The notes beneath the pieces are model-generated. The model saw only the letters and a list, made by a program, of their open reading frames with translations, did no database searches and had not been told where the DNA came from. The translations under genes and the position numbers were made by a program. From assembly GCA_022495005.1 (NCBI GenBank), contig JAGYXB010001575.1:1-64000 (forward strand): DNA of 64,000 bases, read 5' to 3'. The stretch comes from Rhyacophila brunnea (Eukaryota; Arthropoda; Insecta; Trichoptera; Rhyacophilidae). Position 1 is the first letter of the stretch. Every line of letters begins with the position of its first letter. Below, in pieces: positions 11,120 to 23,104 of this stretch.

Positions 11120-11630
11120 AGGGTGTTTTTTTAGAGGTTTGTTTTTCGAATTAGTAACACTTTTTCCAGAGACAGTCAATTTGACAGCTGACAGCTGATT
11201 TATGCTCAGTTTGGTTTGCCATTTCACCATGGATTGACTTACGCCAGAACAACGCTTGCAAATTGTGCAAATTTATTTCGAAAATCGTGGTTCAGTTCGT
11301 GAAACATACCATGCGCTACGTCCACAAAATTTTGTTCAGCGACTCAGAGCCTCAGGTCATTTTTGGTTGAATGGCTATCTATGTCAATAAGCAAAATTGC
11401 CGTATTTGGAGTGAAGAAAATCCACAAGCCATTATTGAGACGCCGTTAAATTCACAATATATATATATATATCCCATACGCTAATGGCAGAAAATTATCT
11501 TTTCAATAAAGCCAGGCCACTACAACGATTTTTATGTGTTTCATTTCATTTTGGTGACGAAACCATTAAAATTCTATTTTCAAATTGCTCTCCAGGAAAA
11601 TTGCAAATTGTACGTACGCCCCTTTTTGCT
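11120..11630 (+). mobile_element. mariner-like remnant
   Basis: The left end GGGTGTTTTTTTAGAGG follows a TA dinucleotide as expected for a Tc1/mariner insertion. It holds a broken transposase (next entry). The right end is uncertain. Confidence 0.65.
11229..11455 (+). pseudogene. mariner transposase, internally deleted
   Basis: The start at 11229 is followed almost at once by a stop and then LTPEQRLQIVQIYFENRGSV and RETYHALRP, the N-terminal helix-turn-helix of a mariner-type transposase. The sequence then jumps directly to a piece of the catalytic domain (GHFWLNGY, and after a frameshift VNKQNCRIWSEENPQAIIE), where the first catalytic Asp region normally sits. The linker and second DNA-binding domain are missing and the rest of the DD(D/E) domain is gone. 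An intact protein would be about 340 residues; this is a dead fossil. The family call is firm; the subfamily is not. Confidence 0.85.
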
Positions 11631-12689
11631 TAGAAAATTTTCATATAGGTACCTAAGTAATGTTTACTGGAATGCAACGTTTTGATAAGACGCAACGGAA
11701 ACAAGAAACAGCTGAGTATCTGTATCCGTGACTTCACTAAAGTTGCGATTTGCGTCCGACTAGGGGTAGGGGGATAAGCTTAAACTAGAGGTAGTATCTC
11801 AACCAGGGAACTCAGAAATAATGGTCTCAACCAATTGACATCAAAAGTGGAAGGTTTATTCCGTATTTTCAAGTTTTGACAATAATTATCTGTCAACACT
11901 CAAGAGTTTAAGCAGTTTGAAGACCATGTTCTAAATTTAGAATAAATTTTGTTATTAAATAAATTATTTTATATTATTTTTTAATTCCTCGAAGTAGGTA
12001 TTTCGATCTCTTTTAATATTCTGACTACCCACGTTCAATTTCTAAGTATTTAAGCAACCGATTTAAATGTGTGTATTTAGAGATGATATTTTCAAATTTA
12101 GAATATAATGATATTATGAATACATATTATTGTAAATTAATAGAATGTTGTTTTAAAATTTAAATGATTTTAGTGTTTCATATTTTCTAATGATATATAC
12201 ACAATAAAAAATATTTCTATTTGAGAGGCAATATAATATAAAAATTTTAATATATTCAAATTGATGAATAACTTTATGAACTATCTTATGTTGAAATTAA
12301 AAAGACAGCAAAGAAACATTGAATAAGTATATGAAAATAATGCTGACAAAATGGCTTAAAGAGTACCGTTTAAATTAGCTACAATGCATTCATATCGCAT
12401 TGCAAGTCCATTTGTAGAAAATTTCGCACTATCCCTACCGCATCTCTCAAAAACCGTAAGCATTCCTATATCGATTAGTTATTAAATGAATCAGATTCTG
12501 TTAATATAAATTACTATGAAACATGTATTTATTGCGAGCAATCGATATCTATAATATATTTGAATTATACCAAAACTAAAACATTCAGATTATATTACAC
12601 CCGATCCTCTTTTTGCACGGTTTTGAAATAACATGGTTTAAAAAAGTTCCGATTATTTTTTATTATCTTTTATTTACACTGATTTTTTG
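11631..12689. other. AT-rich stretch, nothing recognised
   Basis: No inverted-repeat ends, no shared family and no coding signal found. Confidence 0.5.
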
Positions 12690-13076
12690 GGAATGGGACG
12701 ACTGGCCTCCGGACAATTGGACGCCGCACTGTCGTAGACACGTATAGACGAGGTATTTTAATCAGTTTCTATCTACTACTTAGTAGTTTGAATTCATTTT
12801 ACTCTTAACATAATGTATTCTTTATCGCGGATTGAGAATTACCATGCCTAAGGCTTTATATAAAATAAAAAACTCTTTTTTCGTTGGAACTTAAACATAT
12901 GCACGATTAAATCATTGTTTACGTCTGCATATTTACATTCTTACCAACTATTAAATCATAATATAATCATTGAAGTATAAATAATAATATTGAATAAGTA
13001 CCTATAAGTACCTAACGTCTATTTATTTTCGAATTCCATGGCGTCCAGTTGTCCGGTGCCAAATCGTCCTAGACCC
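12690..13076 (+). mobile_element. Foldback-like element, copy 2
   Basis: Imperfect terminal inverted repeats of about 32 bp: GGACGACTGGCCTCCGGACA at the left against the complement of the right end TGTCCGGTGCCAAATCGTCC, both continuing into a shared GGACGCC. Interior shares blocks with the copy at 2250-2597. No coding capacity. Confidence 0.75.
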
Positions 13077-13126
13077 GATTTTTTTGCTTTAACACGATTT
13101 AAAAAAAAAACTAAAAAGAATAAAAA

Positions 13127-13818
13127 TACGTCAAAATAGGTCAAAATGGAGCTTTTATGGTATTTTCAGAGCATAGCCCTGGACATTCCTTAAACGTTGT
13201 AGATAATCTATTTATATAATTTTGAAGCCTTATTATCCTTTATATTTATTTTAAACATTTGATGACTGCATTTATGTATAGTATTTTTATTACATAAAAT
13301 AGTATTCTTTTAAACCTCTCGCTCTAATGTTTTAGAATTTAGAATACATAGAATCCGTATCTTTAGAATTATCTTCAAATGTGCTAATCGTGTCCATTTT
13401 TGAATAATAAAATGCCCAATTCTTGTCAAATTTGGGATCACAAAGATTATAAAATATATGTTTTTTAGCGTAAATATGTCACTATGTTAACATTAATTTT
13501 ATTAATGGTTTTGTAAATGCGTTTAAAATTAATAAACCAAAAAAATCGTAACACCACTGCACATGGAATGGATGGACTATATGACTATATTCTAAAACAT
13601 TAGAGCGAGAGGTTTAAAAGAATACTATTTTATGAAATAAAAATACTTTATGCAGTCATCAAATGTTTAAAATAAATATAGAGGATAATAAGGCTTCAAA
13701 ATTATATATATATATATATATATGGATTATCTACAACGTTTAAGGAATGTCTAGGGTTATGCTCTGAAAATAACATAAAAGCTCCATTTTGACCTACGCT
13801 GAGCATGTGGGCCCTTAA
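13127..13818. mobile_element. MITE family C copy 2, foldback form
   Basis: Both arms carry the same sequence in inverted orientation over roughly 200 bp (about 13138-13350 against 13575-13805; for example AAAACATTAGAGCGAGAGG on the right matches its complement on the left). The right end reads GTGGGCCCTTAA. A TA microsatellite lies at 13706-13725. The transcript would fold into a long hairpin. Confidence 0.85.
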
Positions 13819-14718
13819 GTTATACCCCTCGTTTTGACGGTTCCACAGTTCACTCAATGAGGTTGTAAAACGATATTTAAAACAATTACTATTATAAAAT
13901 GAACAAAATTAGCCATTATTCAAATAATACGGCGGGAAAAAGTCATATTCTAATTATGTCATCAATCATTTATTGATATATGGCTGCCCGATTTCAATGC
14001 TAACGGCTATGTGAAAAATAATTCATCTTGTTATGGGAGTGATATTTTGTGCTTGAGAGGGGGCGCTAAAGGGGGGCGGCAAGGCAGCGGTTGTCATGGC
14101 GGCAGACACTGGTCGCCAGACGCAGCGGCTCCTGCAATATCGATCACGGGCCATCGCAACGGAGGCAGGGCCGGCGCCAGTGTTTCTCTTGGATCTCAGC
14201 CCAATTTTTAGTGTTTTATTGTTATGCGAAAACTGCCATGAGAAATGACAAAACTATTGCTTACTGCGAAATATAAGAATTTTCGTTTGTAAAATTCTTA
14301 TTTTTACTTCATTGTTGCAAATTGCAATACGTTTTTAAATACTTATTGGTTTAACTTTCAATTATTATTGAAATATTTAGATAATTATGTATCTTAAATG
14401 CAATGGCTATAACTGCCTTTTATAAGATAGTGAAAGAAGAGAGAAAAGTAACCGAAGGTACCTACACAAAGGTAGATAGGTACTGTAAATATTTATTATG
14501 TAATTACGTACAAAATTTAAATATGTAATTGTAAAAAAAATATTTGTGTTATAGTAAATTTATTAAAATTTTTTTTAAATTTAAATTTAAATTTAAAATT
14601 TAAAAATTTAAATTATTTGTGTTATAGTATTTTATGTTATAGTAAAACCTCAATATAATGGACAAAATATCCGGTCAAATGTGAAAATTGTTAAAAACAC
14701 TGTCAATGTAATACATAT
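13819..14718. other. Unassigned, with a GC-rich patch at 14055-14185
   Basis: The GC-rich patch contains CAGGGCCGGCGCCAG, which looks like a hAT terminal sequence, but no partner end was found. The open frames through it (14011-14211 and 14091-14276) have no recognisable domain. At 14570-14625 there is a short AT palindromic tract of TTTAAATTTAAA units. Confidence 0.5.
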
Positions 14719-15090
14719 TTTAGGGCGTACTTCAGTGAAACGGCAAATAATTTTCAACAGTAGGTGCGACGAAATTTCTCACTAGTCGCCAATCAGAGAC
14801 CGACAGTCGAGGAGTCTGCACGTCGATTTGTTTTGTCATGGCGTCGGATGAAAATATTCTTAAATCTTGTAAAGGTGACTAAAAAACTTTACGTATATAC
14901 TTAAAAAAGAAAACATGTCAATGAATATACTATTATTATTAGTAATATAACAATAAACATAACATTAAACGGACGCATGTTGGATTTTTATGACAAATTA
15001 TATTTCGTTCGGCACGCGTCATTTGCACAATCCGCGTATCGCCTAGCCACGATCTTTTTAGAACATGCCTCAACTGAAGTATAGCCTTAA
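14719..15090 (-). mobile_element. MITE family D copy 2
   Basis: Near full length, about 370 bp. The left end GGGCGTACTTCAGTGAAACG and right end CTGAAGTATAGCCTTAA are inverted copies of the family ends. The interior includes ACGGACGCATGTTGGATTTT and GCGTCATTTGCACAATCCGC. Confidence 0.93.
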
Positions 15091-15129
15091 ATCCAAGTGT
15101 CTAATTACATTTATTGAATATTTGGCCTA

Positions 15130-15351
15130 TTAGAATCTCCGACTTGATTATGTGGCAAATTGCAGGATGCCGATCACATCATCTGGGAGTGACCCCATAT
15201 GTCGCTTGAAAGGGAAGAGTTTCTCAAGTCGGTCCGACCCTCAGTTGGACCGGTCGGCCATTGCGACTTGGTATCTACGAGAGAAAATCTATCAGCCTAT
15301 AAAAAGTTTGCGGCATTTTACGGCGAGCGAGAAGGTCTTTTCTCATCATAA
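15130..15351 (+). pseudogene. Non-LTR retrotransposon, C-terminal end of ORF2
   Basis: In the frame beginning near 15130 the translation reads a Cys-containing LCGKLQDADHIIWE, an in-frame stop where a Cys is usual, then PHMSLEREEFLKS and ENLSAYKKFAAFYGER, ending with TAA at 15349. The pattern C-x-C-G followed by (D/A)-x-D-H-(I/V)-(I/L)-(F/W)-E-C-P is the zinc-knuckle-like tail after the reverse transcriptase or RNase H of many LINE ORF2 proteins (Jockey, R1 and I types). The catalytic part is absent, so this is a 5'-truncated dead copy. Sequence to about 15520 is probably its 3' UTR. Confidence 0.75.
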
Positions 15352-15572
15352 TACATTATATCGAAGTAGGAATCACGCACACTCTAGTGCACGCCAACCA
15401 AGGTCTTGGGAAGTTGCTCCTGGGACACAAATTTGCGCCTACCGTTCGTGACGCCACGGATACGCCGGCATAACGGGTGTTGAGACGGGGCGGATGGTGG
15501 AGGGAAAAGCAAGATAACGAAATTCTATACTATACTACATGCATTTTCGTAATTTTAGAGAGTTGATTATAA

Positions 15573-15994
15573 AATAATTACAAGATAAAAAGGACTTTTT
15601 ATATAAAACGTTTTTAAAATTTCTGTTGAATCATATAAACTTGACTTGACTGAAAATTGGTACTTGATAGAAATACTGAATAATGAAATGTCATTTCATA
15701 TTGATTTCCATAGTAACGCACGTATATATTATTTAATAATTTAGTTGCTAGGACCCCCTAGCAACCAATAATGGTATCGAAATAACTTTTCACGCTAAAC
15801 AGAATTAACTAAAAATGAATTCAATTCTACTTAAAGATGGCTAAAAGTATTAAAAAAATGCATTGGCATCGCATATATTCTAAAAGTTTCAAATGTCTAG
15901 CTAGTCGGGAAATTAGTTAAAAATCGATTGCAAGATTTGTACCGGACAAACAACCACCGGACAAATAAGAATACGACCTAAGAAAAACGTTGTA
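15573..15994 (-). repeat. Repeat family F, copy 2
   Basis: Same blocks and order as the copy at 4587-5056, including the TTGCTAGGACCCCCTAGCAA hairpin. Confidence 0.8.
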
Positions 15995-16284
15995 ATAACA
16001 GCAGACGTTAAAAGTGCAAACAAAACTTGATTCTTTTTTCAAAGCTGGATTGTCGAAAGCAAGCGCGTCGACATCAAACATTAAGGCCACTCCACAATGG
16101 GTGTGTCTGGATATATCATCCGAAGACGAATAAACAGGATTTTGTTTGTGTTTTTATATAACCGACTTTCGGCTTTTTCGAACAACCCCCTCACCCGCAT
16201 TCGTCCGTTATATCGAGGTTCTACTGTATTGACGAATTCACGCTACATATTACGCCACGGTCTTGGCCGTTCTATACAAAAGCG

Positions 16285-16792
16285 CACAATGGCCGAGCGG
16301 TAACGTGGCAGCATATCGTCGCTATAGGATTGGTTTGTCGAATATCCGTTTTTGTAGAAATCAACCTTTCAATGCAGAATGATTTTTTGTATCTAAATGG
16401 ACCAAAACCATCCTTTTCTTTTCAATGCTTTGTAATGAATACAGCAGTCGTATGCTCAAAATGCTGTAAAAACAACAATTTAAATACCTCAATGTATTTA
16501 AATATAGGATAATAAAATTTGTTTTCGTCTCTTGAACATTTGACATTTAGTCTATACGACAAACCAATCCACAGTAACGATATATAGTCGTGCGTCTGAG
16601 TTCAAATCCAGGGTAAGTCAAAAAACATTCACACGTTATTTTTTAAAGTTAGTTTGGACCCAGAGTATGGACCTAATAGGTTGAACAAGTGGCTAAGATC
16701 CTTTTCTCATATAAACAAAGATCTGTATACAATTTATATTCTATGGAGATCCATGTTCTGATCTTCATATTATGATCGAACATGATAAAAAC
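16285..16792 (+). repeat. tRNA-derived SINE, variant head, split by a MITE
   Basis: The head has an A box TGGCCGAGCGGT (16290-16301), unlike the other copies, and a B box GAGTTCAAATCC after the insertion. The body (AGAGTATGGACCTAATAGG, TATGGAGATCC, ATATTATGATCG) is the shared SINE body. A family H MITE (16317-16579) is inserted between the two promoter boxes. Confidence 0.8.
16317..16579 (+). mobile_element. MITE family H, short copy
   Basis: Left end CGTCGCTATAGGATTGGTTT, right end the diverged complement (AAACCAATCCACAGTAACG). Flanked by the 4-bp duplication ATAT (16313-16316 and 16580-16583). It is a 263-bp internally deleted relative of the 1.7-kb element at 58816-60547. Open frames within it are not coding. 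Confidence 0.9.
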
Positions 16793-16974
16793 GTGATTTT
16801 GTGAACATGATAAAAACGTGATAAAAATTCATTTTTAAATTATTATATTTAAAATATATTATTATAATTATATTATAAATTTGTTTTTCATGCGATGAAT
16901 GTGCTTGTTTATTAGCACAATCAATTTCAATAGTAGTCAATCCAAATCCATAATCGTTCATTGACAAATGGATT

Positions 16975-17640
16975 CTATCATGGGCCTCACATCCTGAAGC
17001 AGGCCCCCAGGCCAAGATCTTTGGCGGGCCCAGCTACCTATCGCTGAGGTTAAGGACAGTGTGGTGCTCTAATGTAGTGTTTCCTAAATTATACAAGCGA
17101 GTTATCATTTAATTATATCAATCATCATATAAGTATCACATAAAATTACAACGCACAACCACATATTTAAAATATTTAATAGCCCTGAAACAAAGCAGCG
17201 CCGCAGCCGAATTTTTTTACTATTAATAAAATAATGTGAAAAGTGCATTAGTAAACTAACCAAGAACTCAGTAAATATATTTTGGTTTGCTTCAATATAT
17301 CTGGCGCAGAAATCATTTAAAAGTGGATGGCGTAGTTATTTTTTTGTAATTTTGATTTCCAATGCATTAGTGGTCCTTGCATTGATTTTAGATTTCAACC
17401 AAATAGACAAGTTCAACAACAAAATTATCGTTTCTAAACAAATTTGCCTCAAATTTCAACAAAATGATTTGACGTATATATGTATACAAATGCAAGTTTG
17501 ATAGTAGAATTGTTCCGTTGCCTAAGAAACGAATTTATTATTGTTGGCCAACAATGAAATAAAAACAACAAGAAATAATTTCATATAATTTATTTAGTGA
17601 TATAAGTTAAAGTGTATAGAAATAAACCAGCGCCACTCCA
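16975..17640. repeat. Fragment related to hAT family I
   Basis: 16975-17230 matches 7480-7790 (CACATCCTGAA, GCGCCGCAGCCGA), and 17220-17470 matches the complement of 31400-31735 (for example CAAATTTGCCTCAAATTTCA). Ends are not defined. A duplicated 20-mer GAACATGATAAAAACGTGAT lies just upstream at about 16778 and 16803. Confidence 0.65.
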
Positions 17641-17872
17641 ATAAGCGGCCCTTCTTTATTCTAGTTTTTGCAATGCTAAAGACCAACGCGAAAAATTTTC
17701 GGCTCTATCGATTCCGAAAATATCTGAAAGTGCAGCTCAACCAGGTATGTAAATGTATAAAAAAACCATACTGAAGTCACCTCACACGTATCACGTCGCA
17801 CCACCAACCTCACACGTGATATCACTTTTTGTCTTTAAATTTACACATTTCCGAGTGTCATGGTTTTGCATA

Positions 17873-17975
17873 GGGTATCCAATTTTCAATTCCTATGAAT
17901 CCCGGGATTAGTAAACATAATCCCGAAACTTTCAAGATTGATTTTTTTTATCAATTGATATGTGGAAAAAAATAT
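17873..17975 (+). mobile_element. hAT family A fragment
   Basis: CCTATGAATCCCGGGATTAG and the following TTGATTTTTTTTATCAAT match the left end of the family A hAT at 55792. Only the left 100 bp or so is present. Confidence 0.75.
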
Positions 17976-18171
17976 TATGCTAGTGACGTTTATGAACCTG
18001 CACATGCCACAGGGGGAATCGCCGGATGCTCACGGATAATAAATAACTATTTCTGCTGCCATAACATCAGAAAAATAATAAATCCGTTTAATATTCAGCT
18101 AGACGCCACTGACGTGCTGTCACGGCGGCGTCACGGCGTCTAACGTGAAAAGGGCCTTCATGCCACTAAAT

Positions 18172-18535
18172 CAGCGATACTCAACCTGTGGGCCGCGGGC
18201 CGCATGCGGCCCTTTAAGCTTTTATGTGCGGCCGAAACACATTTACTATCAGGAATTTCGTATATCATTATCTTGAGATTCGTTTCGACTTTGACGCACA
18301 GATAGTGACACCCGAAGAGGATTGTCATTATGGTCCACATCAGATCTGGTATAAGAGTGTTGCCATTGCACACGATTAATTTAAGAAACACGCATAATTT
18401 TTAAAATCTCAAAAATGTTTTGCAAAAAAGGGGGGGTTTCATGATTTTTTTTGTCACACCAGTAGTGATGCGGCCCGCGTTACTTTACAAATATATTTAT
18501 TTGGCCCGAACAAAAAAAAAGGTTGAGTATCATTG
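18172..18535. mobile_element. hAT MITE (CAGCGATACTCAACC ends)
   Basis: Ends CAGCGATACTCAACCTGTGG and GGTTGAGTATCATTG are inverted copies. The flanks CACTAAAT and CACTAAAG form an 8-bp target duplication with one mismatch. 364 bp, GC-rich ends (GGGCCGCGGGCCGC), no coding capacity. Confidence 0.9.
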
Positions 18536-18822
18536 CACTAAAGGAATGTCGCTGTTCGATGTTTTGCCATACCGTCAAAACCGTATAATGTGAAAGGAGC
18601 GTATCTCGCTCTAAAAGTTAACACAGCCAAAAGAGGTACTGTTAAAGCATAGCATTTTTGACAGCTCAGACGGTTAACTCATTGTAAAAATTAACCGCCT
18701 CTATACTTAACTATGTTAAACTACTCTTGATAGCTGTCGATAGCAGCCTTGTCTATAGAATAGACCCACTGCAATGGTGATTGGTGATACTTATCAGTGT
18801 ATTAATTATTAGTGGCGTACCA

Positions 18823-19329
18823 TCCACGATGGTCGCGCGGCTTAAACGTCAGCCTATAGGGTCGTGGGTCCCAGGTTCGAAGCCTGATTCTAGCAAGTAG
18901 GTACACATATTATTTTTCAATAATTTGTGTATGAGTCAGAGTATGGACCTAATAGGTTGAGCAAGTGGCTGACATCCATTTCTCGTAAAAACAAAATCTG
19001 TTAATACAAACCTGCACTCTGTGGAGGCCCATTCATCACTATTCTGGCAGAAGACACTAATTCGTAAAAATGACATATTGAGTTAGTTATACCAAAATGT
19101 TCCTTATTACAAACTTTACCGTCTGGAAACCTTCTTAATAAATAAACAGTCTTTATTTTAAAGTCATCCTTTTTACGAGTACTTAATAAACTCACATGAT
19201 AGACCATTTCAAACATTTTAACAACTTCAAAGTCAAATTACTCAAAACTAGTATTCTCCAGTTAGTGTGTTCTGCTAGAACAGAGACGATATTATGATCC
19301 TATTAGGATCGGACATGGTCGGAAAAAAA
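18823..19329 (+). repeat. tRNA-derived SINE, copy 2, split by a MITE
   Basis: A full-length SINE with B box GGTTCGAAGCC and the shared body and tail. It is flanked by a perfect 12-bp target-site duplication AGTGGCGTACCA (18811-18822 and 19330-19341). Its tail is interrupted by a family B MITE at 19034-19288. The perfect duplication shows insertion by target-primed reverse transcription. Confidence 0.93.
19034..19288 (+). mobile_element. MITE family B copy 2, nested in a SINE
   Basis: The same 255-bp element as at 10392, inserted in the SINE tail sequence CCCATATTATG. The target duplication is ATAT, intact on the right and with one base lost on the left. An open frame on the minus strand (19001-19216) is shared with the other copies but with a stop in them, so it is most likely a relic of a parent transposase or chance. 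Confidence 0.92.
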
Positions 19330-19341
19330 AGTGGCGTACCA

Positions 19342-20404
19342 CACGGATAGGATTGATAGGGGCAATAAAACGAATGTAATTTCTGTGTTATCTTCAAAAT
19401 TTATTGTATTTATGTAGGTTATAAAGTCGTCTGAAAGTGATGAACGAATATTATACAATTCATAATATTTTTTTTCATTAAAAATGAAACGGGAATCCAA
19501 AACCAACAGTATTAGTTTGTTCCGGTTGTTTTACCTTATGTAATTTATTTCGCTGAGCCTTGGACGTAAGACAACACTTTAATTATTATGAAAAAATATA
19601 TTATTATCGGCTTTACAAGATTGAGAATCCAAACTAATTACTCAGATGAAAATTCACATCTTACATTATGCACCAATACAATACATTATTTGGGCAGAAA
19701 TATAAGAAAACGGTTAAGTATATTTGTTACAAATGCTGTAAATGAAATTTGAAGAGAGTTATTATATTATATTTAATCAGAAATGTTTCATATTTACAAA
19801 TTTAAGTGTTAATGTAATAATATAAAAAAAATCACCTTTATATATTATTTACTCTTAAATATACAGTAACAATTATTTATTTAACTGTATTTTTATTAAG
19901 AAGCATGTAATTTTACGATATTTCTCTGGTTTATAAATATTGTTTAAAATTTAAATAATAAACATTTTTTTTAATTAAAAAAAATCATAATAATATGGGA
20001 GGTGGTTAACAATAATTTTGGATCAAGTCACGTTCGTTTTTTTTTTATTTCACTGGCTAGATAAAACAGATTTCTATATTGTGTGTTAATATCACAATCG
20101 TAGCTCTACAATTATTCGCATAAATGGCAATACTAGTATTGATATTGAATGTAAATCATGTCCATTTTGACAGTTACTTCAGCAGTATAAAGAGGTATTT
20201 GCAAACATTAATTTGCTAATATTAATAAAGCCTGAAAATAATTTATGTTTCGACTATTTATTTAAATTGATCCATGTACTATCAAAATATGGTAAGTATA
20301 TACAGTGAAAACATTTCTGAATTTTACAAAATGAGTTTTAACTTTAGGTCCAAATGTTTCAGGGTCCATTTTGATGGACTTGATCCATAATTATTGTGAA
20401 CCAC
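19342..20404. other. AT-rich stretch, nothing recognised
   Basis: No family match or coding signal. Only short frames. Confidence 0.5.
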
Positions 20405-20412
20405 CCCATATG

Positions 20413-20867
20413 CAGTGACGTCCCGTGGAGGTAGGCAGATTGAGCGTCGCTTGGGGGCGGCAGTTACTTGAAGGGCGGCAAATCGAGGAGAATTATTTGG
20501 AATATATATAAATAGCTATTATTATTTTATTTACGTGTTGTATAGTAAAAAATGGTCTGAAAATGATAAATCTTTGTATTGCTAAATGATACAGACCAAA
20601 TGTGACAGAAATATTCACCAACTCAGACTTCTGGTGATTTGGGTAAGTTTCTAACACGATTACATATTATATTTATTCGCTTTTTATATGTAAATTAAAT
20701 TTTGTATATTTTAGCGGTCGATATATATTTTGTTAGTAAGTAATGTATACATACAACACATTTCTTAGATATTGGAGTCGTGAAAGAATGATAAAAAATA
20801 CTGTATAAAAAATGGAGCCGCATTTTCGCGCTGCCTAGGGTTGGTATTTTGTCTAGGGACGTCACTG
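20413..20867 (+). mobile_element. hAT MITE family E copy 1
   Basis: Ends CAGTGACGTCCCGTGG and CTAGGGACGTCACTG. Subterminal block GGCAGATTGAGCGTCGCTTG and GGGCGGCAAATCGAGGAG. The flanking 8 bp CCCATATG and CTCATATG differ at one position. Four copies occur in the window. Confidence 0.93.
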
Positions 20868-20875
20868 CTCATATG

Positions 20876-22859
20876 TTAATCCTATCGATTGCACAGAATT
20901 TAAATAAAACTGTAATAAAAATATTTTTTTTCTTGTCAAGTAATGACATTTTATAATTTAAAATCTATTTCAAAGTGATAGATAAATAATATTAAGTTTG
21001 TCACTGATTCAGTCCAAGGCTCATTAACATGTTTTTCTTAAATATTTCGAAAGGTATTTTTTTACAATTTGGTTATTTTCATATGTTTAGACATAAACGT
21101 TATATAAATTTTATATTATTTTGTATAATGAAATGAAGCTTACACACGGCGTGCGTTATTTTGCCGTCCCGTCACACACCTTCACTGATTCTGTCATCAA
21201 ACGCGCATTATTTCTGGCAGAACCCAATTTGGGCCGTCAGTTTACAAAAATGCATTCCAGAAAGTGACTTTCCATTCAGATATCCCGAGAGATACGAAAC
21301 CCAAGCATCATAAGTTACTACAAACAGACTGTCGCGTATTCATTTCGAACTGTAATAGTATATTATCATTCAAAGCATTTTTTATTCATTCACACTTTTA
21401 TACGGAAAATCATGCATCACAAATAAATAAGTGCACACAATTGTTCGTCCCAATCAAACTTATACTGAATATAATTGCATTTGAGCCAATAAAAGAACTG
21501 TCCTAAATTATGCACAATATTAAAAAAAAAAAAATATTAACGTACGTCAAAGAAACGCACGTCTTAAATTATGTACGTCAGAATATTACTTGTCAATGGT
21601 AAATATTTAATGTTATATCGAGTGAGTTTAATGTTTTACTGACAAATTATTTCAACGAGTTGACAGCTTTACACAAAATAAAAATGGTAGGTACATCAAT
21701 CAATCATTAGAATAAATTGTTGGGTTATTTATTAGACTCACGGGCAAGTCTTTGAATGTGAGTAATTATTAGAAAAATATAAAAAGCATTACGCAACAAT
21801 ATTTTAGATTATTAAAAAAACAGATGTTTAACAACCATACAATATTATAACAACATGACTACTCTCGAGCTATGTTCTTATTAGAGTTTGTCACTGAATA
21901 TTAAATATTGAAAATACCGTTTTTTCAGAAAATTTATGTAATATTTAATTCAAACAATTGTGCGATATGACAGTCGTTTTATTGGTCATTTTGAACCTAT
22001 CAAACATTTCCAAAATCACATACAACGTCATCATCTTTTCTGAGGAACCATTTTGTCGACGCATCGCTTGTCATATTATGACAAAATTATTTATTTGAAG
22101 CCTATCTATAAATATATATTATATATATATACTTTGTAAACTAGCTGCTGCCCTATCCCAAACTTTAACTATCCAAGATTTGTTTGAATTTTTAATTATT
22201 TATACAATCCGTAAATACTATTTTTAATACACGCCCTGATTAGAATCTTTTAAACAGGGACGTTTTTTTTAATTACTTTTAATTTTAAGGAAACGTTTTG
22301 GGATAGGCATGAGCGAGTGATAAAGATTTTTAAAGAAGGCGACCACCGACACCAGTTTTGATAATAACAATGTCAAAAAACAGACATTTTCCATTATATA
22401 ATAATATATACATAATAATAGAATCAATTGATAATGGTTATATTATGAAAATGGTAATGACTTATTTAACGAGGGGCAATACTGATAAATTTCACTTCAT
22501 TTGTTAGCTAGTACATAAGCACTTTTTTTTTTTAAATAACGCTGAATCAATGATTATTGTGAAGTAAGTACACACACCTTTTATATTTCAATTAGTAAAT
22601 ACTTAGCTTATTAAAATTCATTACAATTAAACTGAATTTAATATCAAATTTTCACATCCATACATTTTGTTAAAAGCGTTGTACAAACAAAGTAAAAATT
22701 GCTGAAAATTAACCAATTTTACACATCTCCACTGGTTTATTAATGATGTAATAGTAGTATAACATCAATTATTAACTTTTTGAAAAATACAATCGAAATA
22801 ATCATTAGCTTTCAACAAATATTACTTAGTTTCTACACTAGCATGAATAAACTCACAGT
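20876..22859. other. AT-rich stretch, nothing recognised
   Basis: No repeat ends or shared family. The open frame at 21264-21506 has no recognisable domain, and there is no codon-composition shift of the kind seen in the activin-like exons. Confidence 0.5.
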
Positions 22860-22867
22860 GTTTAATA

Positions 22868-23096
22868 CAGTGCTCGAAATGGACCGGAACGCACCGGAGC
22901 GCCGTTCCGGTTCATGCAATCGGTAAAGTTATCACCCCGTCTCGTGGAAAAAATAATTTGACCGTCTTACCTAGATAGGCCATATAACAAAAACAAATAA
23001 CACACTTATTTTCGTAAAATTTTATGACTGTTATACGAATATTTTAGGAAAATTGTCAAGCGCTCCGGTTCGTAAACTTGTCCATTTCGAGCGCTG
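22868..23096. mobile_element. Short hAT MITE with perfect target duplication
   Basis: 229 bp. Ends CAGTGCTCGAAATGGAC and GTCCATTTCGAGCGCTG. Perfect 8-bp duplication GTTTAATA at 22860-22867 and 23097-23104. Further inverted GC-rich block GGAGCG...CGCTCC inside. Confidence 0.95.
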
Positions 23097-23104
23097 GTTT
23101 AATA

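Noticed and set aside
14055..14185. GC-rich open frame as a host exon
   Set aside because: Gly/Arg-rich low-complexity translation without motif; it contains a hAT-like end sequence, so repeat debris is more likely, though not proven.
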